Origin: an uncultured Desulfovibrionaceae bacterium
GTDB taxonomy: Bacteria; Desulfobacterota; Desulfovibrionia; Desulfovibrionales; Desulfovibrionaceae
NCBI GenBank assembly: GCA_947037905.1
Contig: CAMQUX010000091.1
Coordinates: 1-5,792 of the forward strand
Direction: 5' to 3'
Length of the DNA: 5,792 bases
This document shows positions 1-5,251 of this stretch, one piece after another. Every line of letters starts with the position of its first letter. The stretch's first letter is position 1. Below the pieces are notes generated by a model. That model made no database searches. It was not told where the DNA came from and worked only from the letters and a program-made list of their open reading frames with translations. The position numbers and the translations under genes were made by a program.

Positions 1-1173
1 ATCTACATTATCGAGCTCATTTTTCTCTTTATTTTCTAAAGCATCTTCAACCGCGCTCGTTATTAGCTCCACCGCAAGCACTTTTTTTGCTTTTTTCGCA
101 AGCACTAAGCTTATACCACCTGAGCCTGCGTATAAATCCACAACTTCCTCACTACCTGTTAATTCTGCAAATTCAAGGATTTGTCCGTATAAAATCTCTG
201 CGCCTCGACTGTTTGGCTGAAAGAAAGAATCTGCTGAAAGTGCGTATCTAAAAACATCCTCGCCAACAACAAGTGTTTCTTCTATTTTTTCTTTACCATA
301 CACAGCTACAGTTTGTTCTGAGAATGCAAGTAGTTTCTTACTTTTTCGTACACCATGCACAAAGCTTATGACGTTGCGAAATTTCTTTTGCAGTGCGTTT
401 GCAATGCCTGCTATAATATCTGCTTCGTGGGAGGTACAGTCTGATGTAATAATCTGCACCATGATTTTTCCTTTCTCCTCATTATTTTGCCCTCGTAAGG
501 TCTGACGAACAACAAGATGACGGAAAAGCCCGAGCTCTATTACAGAATTATACGATGCACATTTGCTCTCTTTGCAAAGTTCTTGCAGAGCATTTACAAC
601 CTCACTTACTTCTTTTGACACAAGCAAGCAGTCTTTAATATCTATAACACTATGACTTTCTGAACGGCGAAGCCCTAAAATTAGATCTTTTCCACGCCCT
701 TCAAATGCGTATTCCATTTTATTACGATAACGCCACAAAAATGCTGTTTCTGTTAACGGGAGTATATTTTCAGCATTAAGTGATAAGCCTGCAATGTACT
801 GAAAAGCCTCTATAAGCTGTTCTTGTTTTGCTTGTTTTTGATACTCATAATTTATATGCTGATACGAACACCCGCCACATATTGAAAAATGCGGGCATTT
901 TGCTTTTTGCTCGTAGGGAGAACGCTTTAAAGTGCGTAAAATTCGTGCCTCGAAAAAGCGTTTCTCAACCTTTGTTATATGCACAAGCACTTTTTGCAAA
1001 GGCACTGCTCTGTCTATAAATATAACTTTTCCATCTACCTTAGCAACACCCTTACCGCCAAAAGCTAGAGATTGCACATCGCAAAGTACCTGCGAGCCAA
1101 CCTTCCACAATTCTTCAACATTTTTTGTACTCGGACGAGCTGATAATTTTTTTCTCGCTTTCATTACTGTCAT
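1..1173 (-). CDS. rlmD: 23S rRNA (uracil-5-)-methyltransferase RlmD/RumA family, 3' end cut by window edge
   Basis: The 391 visible residues start at ATG 1173 and run off the left edge without a stop. A TRAM RNA-binding domain covers about residues 24-81 (AFGGKGVAKVDGKVIFIDR). The 4Fe-4S cysteines follow as C93-x5-C99-GG-C102, with a likely fourth ligand at C182 in DIKDC; this spacing is that of E. coli RlmD. The methyltransferase domain shows SFFQPN (316-321), the SAM-binding loop VVDLYAGSGGISLVLA (344-359) and AVEL (367-370). The catalytic cysteine and DPPR motif would lie in the missing C-terminal part; E. coli RlmD is 433 residues, so roughly 40-60 are missing. Family members transfer methyl from SAM to U C5; RlmD modifies U1939 of 23S rRNA in the cytoplasm. 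The Fe-S cluster favours RlmD, but the related RlmC/TrmA-like enzymes cannot be fully excluded. The Shine-Dalgarno is weak (AGG about 11 nt upstream); M4 is an alternative start. The upstream terminator separates it from the small gene, so it probably has its own promoter. Confidence 0.9.
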   Translation of the reverse strand, partial: MTVMKARKKLSARPSTKNVEELWKVGSQVLCDVQSLAFGGKGVAKVDGKVIFIDRAVPLQKVLVHITKVEKRFFEARILRTLKRSPYEQKAKCPHFSICGGCSYQHINYEYQKQAKQEQLIEAFQYIAGLSLNAENILPLTETAFLWRYRNKMEYAFEGRGKDLILGLRRSESHSVIDIKDCLLVSKEVSEVVNALQELCKESKCASYNSVIELGLFRHLVVRQTLRGQNNEEKGKIMVQIITSDCTSHEADIIAGIANALQKKFRNVISFVHGVRKSKKLLAFSEQTVAVYGKEKIEETLVVGEDVFRYALSADSFFQPNSRGAEILYGQILEFAELTGSEEVVDLYAGSGGISLVLAKKAKKVLAVELITSAVEDALENKEKNELDNVD

Positions 1174-1400
1174 ATGCTCAAACCTACTTTATTGCTTCTA
1201 TTACTTAATTCTTTATTGCTTATATTATCTGCTGAGTTCTCATCTTTAATTATTATATCATTACTTGATGATATTGCTTATTTATATCATTTACTTAATG
1301 ATACTGTTTATTTGTGCTATTTATTAAATGATATTGCTTACTTGTACCATCAACTTAATGATATTGCTTATTTATATCACGTATACTCTTAGAACAATAA
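1174..1400. repeat. Four-copy 30-bp tandem repeat filling the rlmD upstream gap
   Basis: Four contiguous 30-bp units occupy 1261-1290, 1291-1320, 1321-1350 and 1351-1380. They share the core AATGATATTGCTTATTTAT with a few substitutions each. Decayed partial copies of the TTATTGCTTAT core continue leftwards to about 1190. Because 30 is divisible by three, one plus-strand frame stays open (1174-1392) and would encode a 10-residue repeat of the form LLNDIAYLYH. That frame has no Shine-Dalgarno, and its ATG sits in the CATATG shared with the divergent rlmD start, so I do not call it a gene. The rlmD promoter must lie here. A perfect minus-strand TATAAT at 1257-1252 is a candidate -10, about 80 nt before the rlmD start, but its -35 is poor (TAAGCA). 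Confidence 0.85.
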
Positions 1401-1433
1401 CAAATAAAAAGTCTCCTGCAGAACAGAAGACTT
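1401..1433 (-). terminator. Rho-independent terminator of the 48-residue gene
   Basis: Arms at 1409-1418 and 1424-1433 flank a 5-nt loop. Read on the minus strand, the RNA stem AAGUCUUCUG / CAGGAGACUU is a continuous 10-bp helix with one U-G wobble. It is followed directly by a U-rich run (TTTTTATTTG, including the stem base). On the plus strand the same wobble becomes a C-A mismatch and the T run starts four to five bases after the stem, so the minus strand is the better fit. It lies about 65 nt after the small gene's stop and should insulate rlmD from it. Confidence 0.8.
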
Positions 1434-1498
1434 GAAATTTTTTCTCTATACAAGCGTTTAAATAAACGTATTGCTTTTTGCAAACTAAAACGTACGAT

Positions 1499-1645
1499 TT
1501 AGTGTTTATCTTCTGCCATTGTACGACGAATATTACGAATAGCCATGCCCATCATCCATGCGAAATAGATGAAGATTAAACCAACACCAAAAGCACCTGC
1601 TCGTGTACTATCTAACATACTTTGTATTAATTCTGGTATAAACAT
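1499..1645 (-). CDS. Small single-pass membrane protein, 48 residues, function unknown
   Basis: The frame runs from ATG 1645 to TAA 1499-1501. The protein starts MFIPELIQSMLDSTRAGAFG and ends RRTMAEDKH. Residues 18-36 (AFGVGLIFIYFAWMMGMAI) form one clear transmembrane helix. The N-terminal segment looks amphipathic and slightly acidic, while the segment after the helix is basic (RNIRR), so the positive-inside rule predicts N-out/C-in. Expression signals are unusually complete: a GGAGGT Shine-Dalgarno (1655-1650) five nt from the ATG, a near-consensus promoter and a terminator. That makes it a real gene despite its size. I do not recognise the family. Small single-helix proteins of this kind often are accessory subunits of membrane transporters or respiratory complexes, but no such gene is adjacent here, so no role is assigned. 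Confidence 0.8.
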   Translation of the reverse strand: MFIPELIQSMLDSTRAGAFGVGLIFIYFAWMMGMAIRNIRRTMAEDKH

Positions 1646-1651
1646 AAACAC

Positions 1652-1701
1652 CTCCACTTGATTTATTTCTTTTACCGCAAAGAATATCTTGTGTCAAGTG
1701 G
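1652..1701. promoter_or_regulatory. Inverted repeat CCACTTGA / TCAAGTGG bracketing the small-gene promoter
   Basis: CCACTTGA (1654-1661) and its exact complement TCAAGTGG (1694-1701) lie 40 bp apart, centre to centre. One arm overlaps the -35 and the other lies next to the Shine-Dalgarno at the predicted transcription start. This placement would suit an operator bound on one face of the helix, but eight-base matches can occur by chance and no regulator gene is nearby. Confidence 0.3.
1669..1697 (-). promoter_or_regulatory. Sigma-70-type promoter of the small membrane protein gene
   Basis: On the minus strand a perfect TTGACA (-35, 1697-1692) is followed by a 17-bp spacer and TAAAAG (-10, 1674-1669, four of six consensus bases). 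The predicted transcript would start near 1662, leaving a leader of about 17 nt that contains only the Shine-Dalgarno. The consensus -35 and ideal spacing make this the best promoter in the window. Confidence 0.65.
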
Positions 1702-2119
1702 TGAGGGAAAATCTTCATGGACTCTTTATGTATATTTTATAAATTATTTGTGTATATTTTAACTCGATACTGCTATTAACAAGTTTTTTTTAATAGTGTC
1801 TTTATACTATATTATCTCAATGCTATATTATCTCAATGCTATGTTAACTCAATGCTATATTATCTCAATGCTATATTAACTCGAGACCATTTTTTATTAA
1901 TAATATTTACTTTTAAGAACTTGTACTATTTTTCGCAGTATTTTAAGACTCATATTTTCACGTAAAATATTGAACTCACTCTAAAGAAATATGCATATTT
2001 TACTTTTTCTTTGCTCTGTACTACTATACATAACAAGTTACTACTATTTTCAATCATAACATTATCACTTTTTAATTTCTTAATTTCTTACTTCTTAATT
2101 TCTCATAATGGAGCGAAAT
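1702..2119. other. Long intergenic region before the dehydrogenase gene
   Basis: Apart from the 16-bp repeat, I see no gene on either strand; stops are dense in every frame. The segment just before the dehydrogenase (about 2073-2103) is a pyrimidine-rich run of the 8-mer TAATTTCT (copies at 2073, 2081 and 2096, with a shortened one at 2089). The dehydrogenase promoter should lie between about 1950 and 2080. TTGAAC at 1969-1974 with CATATT 18 bp downstream is the best pairing I found, but it is weak. Confidence 0.6.
1807..1886. repeat. Five-copy 16-bp tandem repeat
   Basis: Units of CTATATTATCTCAATG occupy 1807-1822, 1823-1838 and 1855-1870 without change. The unit at 1839-1854 has CTATGTTAACTCAATG, and the last (1871-1886) diverges to CTATATTAACTCGAGA. 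A decayed relative (TGCTATTAAC) sits at 1771-1780, and the 9-mer TTAACTCGA occurs on both sides of the array (1759-1767 and 1876-1884). The 16-bp period is not a multiple of three, and no coding frame is maintained. Confidence 0.9.
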
Positions 2120-3214
2120 ATGCAAAATATCGTACTTTTAGATAACGTGACCATGGGCGATGATGTATCTTTTGATATGTTCAAAGAATTTGGCGAGCTT
2201 ACCATGTACCCTCGCAGCGCAAAAGAAGAAATTTTTGAGCGCGCAAAAAATGCAAGCATAATACTCACAAACAAAGTACCGCTCTCAAAAGATACGCTAG
2301 AAAAACTCCCTAAACTCAAATACATAGGCGTATTAGCCACAGGTTACGATATTATAGATTTAAATGCATGTAAGGACTTAGGAATTACAGTCTGTAATGT
2401 TCCAGCATACTCAACCCATGCTGTGGCGCAGCATGTTTTTGCGCTTATTTTAGAGCTCTGCTCTGCTGTAGCAATTCATAATACTGCAGTGCAAAATGAA
2501 GAATGGAGCAGCTCTAAAGATTTCTGTTTCTGGAAAAAACCACTTGTTGAACTCCGTAATAAAAAAATGGGAATACTCGGGTTTGGCGAAACAGGACAAG
2601 CAGTGGGAGAAATTGCCCATGCCTTTGGTATGCAAGTATTAGCATATGCTCCTCGTGCTAAAAAAATACCCGCCTATGCTACAGATTATCATAATAGCAA
2701 CTCTCATAATACCTATTCTGGCAATGCACATTCTGACTCTGACAATGCAAGCTCTGACTCTGACAATATAACTTCTAATTCTGACACTATGGGTTCTGAA
2801 AATACAAACGCTCATAAGCCCTTTTCTTTTGTGGATTTAGAAACGCTTTTTAAAGAAGCAGATGTGCTATCACTGCACGCACCTCTTAATGCAGATACAA
2901 AAGAAATCATAAACACACATAATTTAGAAAAAATGAAAAACACCGCCATACTCATAAATACTGCTCGCGGTGGGCTTATTAATGAAGCTGATTTAGTTAA
3001 AGCGCTCGATGAAAAGCAAATTGCAGCAGTCGCACTTGATGTTTTAGCAAAAGAGCCTCCAGCAAAAAACCACCCTCTTTTGCACAGAGAAAACTGTATT
3101 ATAACTCCTCATATTGCATGGGCAAGTATTGAAGCTCGCACTCGACTACTAACAGTCGCAGCAGAAAATATTGCAAAATTTCTACAAGAAAACCCTCAAA
3201 ATAAACTCGCATAA
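2120..3214 (+). CDS. D-isomer-specific 2-hydroxyacid dehydrogenase, glycerate dehydrogenase/hydroxypyruvate reductase-like, with low-complexity insert
   Basis: The 364-residue protein is a cytoplasmic NAD(P)H-dependent oxidoreductase that interconverts 2-oxo acids and D-2-hydroxy acids. Substrate-binding residues lie in VLATGYDIID (71-80). The Rossmann fold shows GFGETG (154-159), and the catalytic triad is R283 (NTARGG), E312 (AKEPP) and H331 (TPHIAWAS). The HIAW form is typical of glycerate dehydrogenases, so hydroxypyruvate or glyoxylate is the likeliest substrate. Between AYAPRAKK and SFVDLETL, where relatives have a short loop, residues about 184-233 form a hydrophilic S/D/N-rich insert with a heptad-length repeat. 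I start at ATG 2120 because GGAG (2110-2113) lies six nt before it; an in-frame ATG at 2108 (four residues longer) overlaps that site and has none of its own. The catalytic residues are intact, so the enzyme may well be active. Exact substrate is not determinable from sequence alone. Confidence 0.93.
   Translation: MQNIVLLDNVTMGDDVSFDMFKEFGELTMYPRSAKEEIFERAKNASIILTNKVPLSKDTLEKLPKLKYIGVLATGYDIIDLNACKDLGITVCNVPAYSTHAVAQHVFALILELCSAVAIHNTAVQNEEWSSSKDFCFWKKPLVELRNKKMGILGFGETGQAVGEIAHAFGMQVLAYAPRAKKIPAYATDYHNSNSHNTYSGNAHSDSDNASSDSDNITSNSDTMGSENTNAHKPFSFVDLETLFKEADVLSLHAPLNADTKEIINTHNLEKMKNTAILINTARGGLINEADLVKALDEKQIAAVALDVLAKEPPAKNHPLLHRENCIITPHIAWASIEARTRLLTVAAENIAKFLQENPQNKLA
2711..2815 (+). repeat. 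21-bp in-frame tandem repeat inside the dehydrogenase gene
   Basis: Units lie at 2732-2752, 2753-2773 and 2774-2794, with decayed copies at 2711-2731 and 2795-2815. The first two units differ at only four or five bases. Each unit encodes seven residues, giving SDSDNAS, SDSDNIT, SNSDTMG and then SENTNAH (residues 205-232). The period is an exact multiple of three, so unit gain or loss would keep the frame. It falls in a surface loop of the NAD-binding domain. Confidence 0.88.
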
Positions 3215-3216
3215 AA

Positions 3217-3280
3217 TGTTTATACTATATTTAAGGCACATGAGCTTAAATCTATTTTATGTGCTCTATTAAAATAAACA
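3217..3280. repeat. Imperfect inverted repeat just after the dehydrogenase stop
   Basis: Outer arms TGTTTAT (3217-3223) and ATAAACA (3274-3280) and inner arms GGCACAT (3235-3241) and ATGTGCT (3259-3265, one G-U pair) are nested around a 17-nt loop, with unpaired AT-rich stretches between the arms. It begins two bases after the TAA. There is no T run after the stem on either strand, so it is not a standard intrinsic terminator, but it could protect or end the dehydrogenase transcript. Confidence 0.4.
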
Positions 3281-3510
3281 TATGCAAAAGCGATAAGCGA
3301 TCTTTATAAAGATGCAAGCTATGAAAATTGCGAATTTGAGTGTAAATATAAATCCAACAGACGCTCTGAAAAAAACATATAGACTCTGAAAACATAAAAG
3401 CTCTTAGATATAAAACCCTTAAATATAAAATTATAGAATGCATAAAAACACTTTTCTTTTTTCTATAAATGATTACAATCTGAAAAGTTTTACACGAGAA
3501 AGAAATTCCA
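3281..3510. other. A-rich intergenic region before the RdgC-N-like gene
   Basis: No coding frame can be supported. About 3358-3450 contains loosely related short units: CTCTGAAAA followed by ACATA occurs twice (from about 3364 and 3385), and CTCTTAGATATAAAA is echoed by CCCTTAAATATAAAA. TACAAT at 3474-3479 is a plausible -10 (five of six bases) for the gene at 3524, with a weak TTTTCT 16 bp upstream. Confidence 0.45.
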
Positions 3511-3516
3511 AAGGAG
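3511..3516 (+). promoter_or_regulatory. Strong Shine-Dalgarno deciding a TTG start
   Basis: AAGGAG lies seven nt before TTG 3524. It is among the strongest ribosome-binding sites in the window and the main reason for choosing a non-ATG start for the RdgC-N-like gene. Confidence 0.85.
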
Positions 3517-3523
3517 AATTATT

Positions 3524-4138
3524 TTGTCCATTCTTGCAGCAAGCACCTCCCTTAGTCGCTACCGTATTTTAACTGATGTTCTTACAGAGCATCTACAAGC
3601 TGTGCCTGAGGCGCTACTTAAAAATCGTATGCTCGATATTGACGCAACCGCCGAGATTCGCTCTTTCGGTTGGACTAATATTGACGATATGCTTGATACT
3701 GAATGGCAAACTTCTCCTCCTGAAAAAGCGCATCTTTTCACTTTTGCGCTCCGTCTTGATACAAGACGCATACCACCTTCAGTTATTAAAAAACACTTTG
3801 CCATGGCAGAAAAAGAAGCCTTGCAACGTGCAAAAGCAGAAGGGAAAAATTTCATCTCACGTGAAAGAAAAAAAGAATTAAAAGAGCAAGTTATTCTAAA
3901 ACTTCGCACAAGAAGCCTTCCTGTTCCTGCTGTTTTTGATGTTCTTTGGGATACTCGCAGTCAAATAGTTTACCTTGAAAGCACAAATGCAAAAGTTAAA
4001 GAAATGTTTGAAAGTCTTTTCCAAGCGTCCTTTAGCTTGCAACTCGAACCTCTAACACCTTTCTATCTTGGGCAAAAAATGCTCGGCGAAGAAAATACAA
4101 AAGCACTAGAAAGCCTTGACTATACTCATTTTGCTTAA
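3524..4138 (+). CDS. RdgC-like protein, N-terminal half (recombination-associated protein), TTG start
   Basis: The 204-residue protein resembles the first ~180 residues of E. coli RdgC (about 300 residues). SFGW (47-50) matches the KMGW segment, FALRLDTRRIPPSVIKKH (74-91) matches the KILPSPVIKQ strand-helix, and SRERKKELKEQVILKLRTR (112-130) matches the charged helix leading to LLPRAF. FDVLWDTRSQIVYLESTNAK (138-157) and LEPLTP (174-179) match the end of that region. The family forms a ring-shaped dimer that binds double-stranded DNA and limits RecA-driven recombination. The chain then stops at HFA instead of continuing into the C-terminal domain. The start is TTG 3524, fixed by AAGGAG (3511-3516) seven nt upstream; the first ATG in frame would remove 34 residues of conserved sequence. 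A partner resembling the missing half follows 227 bp downstream. Assignment rests on remembered family sequences, not on a search. Confidence 0.82.
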   Translation: MSILAASTSLSRYRILTDVLTEHLQAVPEALLKNRMLDIDATAEIRSFGWTNIDDMLDTEWQTSPPEKAHLFTFALRLDTRRIPPSVIKKHFAMAEKEALQRAKAEGKNFISRERKKELKEQVILKLRTRSLPVPAVFDVLWDTRSQIVYLESTNAKVKEMFESLFQASFSLQLEPLTPFYLGQKMLGEENTKALESLDYTHFA

Positions 4139-4365
4139 ATATTTACACACTAATGCTAAACTCTAGAAAAATATTTTAAGCGGTTAGCAAAATATTATAA
4201 TGAGCAAGTAAATAAAAAGCGGAGACTCGCTAAAATAGTTATTCTAAAAGCTATTTTAAAAGCTCTTGCAAAACATGAGAATAGGCTCAAGCTATCGTAA
4301 AATATGAAAATAGTCTTAAAGACTATCATTTAAAATATAATTTTATAAAATAAAAAAGAGATATT
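4139..4365. other. Gap between the two RdgC-like genes, with a 29-bp-period repeat
   Basis: This 227-bp A-rich gap has no coding frame that could link the two RdgC-like genes. Two related 23-bp segments (4262-4284 and 4291-4313, 18 of 23 bases alike, GCT...AAAA.ATGA.AATAG) are spaced by 29 bp, with fainter echoes upstream. A short AGCG/CGCT hairpin at 4218-4231 has only four pairs. The right end carries a candidate promoter and a palindrome. Confidence 0.55.
4310..4341 (+). promoter_or_regulatory. Candidate promoter with overlapping 17-nt palindrome
   Basis: A perfect TATAAT lies at 4336-4341, 24 nt before the ATG at 4366. At the expected -35 position there is no good match, but the perfect palindrome ATAGTCTTAAAGACTAT (4310-4326) sits exactly there. 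A weak -35 covered by a palindrome is a common layout for a regulated promoter. Whether the palindrome is an operator is inference; perfect TATAAT also arises readily in AT-rich DNA. Confidence 0.4.
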
Positions 4366-4884
4366 ATGTTACAAACTACCCCAGAAAGCACATTACTCGG
4401 ACAAGATTTTCTTACTTGGCTTTGGTTTCGTGTAGATAAAAAGAATTCTAACTTTGCTCTTAACGATGGAAAAAATTTCACAGTCGCAATAGAACAGCGT
4501 ATATCTGTTCTTGGTGGTGGAACTCATGGGCAAGAAAGTGCGTCTGTAAATAGTCCAAAGGGAGAACTTACAGAAGCAAAAACGGGGCTAATTACTGGAA
4601 AGAAAGTACAAAAAGCACAATTTCGGTTCACGCTCGATTCTGATGAATGGCTTGTAAATATTAAAGCTGATGATTTTACCTTAAATGGTATAAAAACTCC
4701 AAAAATTGAGCAAAAAAGTGATCCACAAGATGAGCCAGACGCAACACTTTTAGAAAAATATAGCCTTCTTGAACAAATTTATACTCTGTTTGATGCGGTA
4801 TATAATACTTTTCTTACCATACGCACCACAAAAAAATGGGACGCAGAAGTAGAAGAAATTCGTGCTTGGTTACAAGAAAAATAA
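4366..4884 (+). CDS. RdgC-like protein, C-terminal half
   Basis: The 172-residue protein opens with LGQDFLTWLWFRVD (11-24), which corresponds to the TLTEWV segment after the central domain of E. coli RdgC. GELTEAKTGLITGKKVQKAQ (66-85) parallels its DLTSEEIQNHIEAGKVVTKL, and DEWLVNIKADDFTLNGIKTP (93-112) parallels QRIQFVMCDDGSLKRLKF. Residues 118-125 are an acidic linker, followed by a helical tail (128-172, LLEKYSLLEQIYTLFDAVYNTFL) ending in EIRAWLQEK. The expected role is DNA binding together with the upstream RdgC-N-like protein, which lacks this part. The ribosome-binding site is weak (AAGAG, five nt before ATG), unlike that of its partner. The similarity is seen by eye and from memory of RdgC sequences; the match is fainter than for the N-half. 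It might be an independent family whose members simply neighbour RdgC-like genes. Confidence 0.7.
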   Translation: MLQTTPESTLLGQDFLTWLWFRVDKKNSNFALNDGKNFTVAIEQRISVLGGGTHGQESASVNSPKGELTEAKTGLITGKKVQKAQFRFTLDSDEWLVNIKADDFTLNGIKTPKIEQKSDPQDEPDATLLEKYSLLEQIYTLFDAVYNTFLTIRTTKKWDAEVEEIRAWLQEK

Positions 4885-5251
4885 ATATATTTTTGTTTAA
4901 TAGATGCGATAATTTTGTATGTTGGCAATCTACATGTAAGTTATCTGTATATTAACTGTCTTGTATCAGTTATCTATGTATCATATTTCTACTGTGATAA
5001 ATTTGTGCGCTGATAATCTATACTTTAATTATCTACACATTATTTGTCTGTGTGTTATTGTCTGTGTGTTATTATCTGTTCGTTATTTCTGTACGTCAAT
5101 AGTCTGCACATTAATTATCTACATCTTACTATCTATACTTTTAGTTAACCTATGTGGTAAAATTCTATTTATTACTATTTTATAAATAACTATTTAAAAA
5201 TAAAAATTAGTTATAAAACTATATACTTACATAAAATTATTATTTATTATT
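4885..5251. other. Repeat-rich, gene-free region before the nuclease gene
   Basis: I see no supportable gene. A T-rich open frame from 4961 to 5185 encodes only hydrophobic low-complexity sequence, starts within the repeats and has no Shine-Dalgarno. No terminator hairpin follows the RdgC-C-like gene. Near 5178-5218 TTTTATAA...AACTA and TAGTTATAAAA form an imperfect inverted repeat just upstream of the nuclease start. No promoter stands out from the AT-rich background, though TAAAAT at 5232-5237 could be a -10. Confidence 0.5.
5029..5142. repeat. 14-bp-period degenerate tandem repeat
   Basis: Units follow TTRTCTRYRYRTTA, with an occasional extra base between them. Copies begin at 5029 (TTATCTACACATTA), 5044 and 5058 (both TTGTCTGTGTGTTA, identical), 5072 (TTATCTGTTCGTTA), 5086, 5100 and 5115 (TTATCTACATCTTA), with a last variant from 5129. 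Looser relatives extend back to about 4939. The period and composition differ from the other arrays in the window. Confidence 0.8.

Noticed and set aside
828..1249. Two plus-strand open frames opposite the 5' part of rlmD
   Set aside because: They are antisense to a well-supported gene, lack ribosome-binding sites and show no recognisable protein features.
1261..1380. Possible CRISPR array
   Set aside because: The 30-bp units are directly adjacent with no unique spacers, and no cas gene is present.
1174..1392. Plus-strand 72-residue open frame with a 10-residue repeat
   Set aside because: It has no Shine-Dalgarno, its ATG overlaps the rlmD start, and its composition is fully explained by the T-rich 30-bp repeat.
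3252..3443. Minus-strand 63-residue open frame in the gap after the dehydrogenase
   Set aside because: Low-complexity translation of A-rich DNA, no Shine-Dalgarno and no motif.
3559..3909. Minus-strand 116-residue frame and plus-strand 101-residue frame within the RdgC-N-like gene
   Set aside because: Both overlap a gene with a strong start site and conserved motifs; their composition is that of shadow frames.
4214..4235. Terminator between the RdgC-like genes (AGCG/CGCT hairpin)
   Set aside because: Only four base pairs, and no T run follows on the plus strand.
4139..4365. Single rdgC gene broken by frameshift
   Set aside because: The 227-bp gap holds no RdgC-like residues in any frame, and the downstream gene has its own start and candidate promoter.
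4961..5185. Plus-strand 74-residue hydrophobic open frame
   Set aside because: It starts inside the repeat region without a ribosome-binding site; its hydrophobicity comes from T-rich DNA and it resembles no known family.
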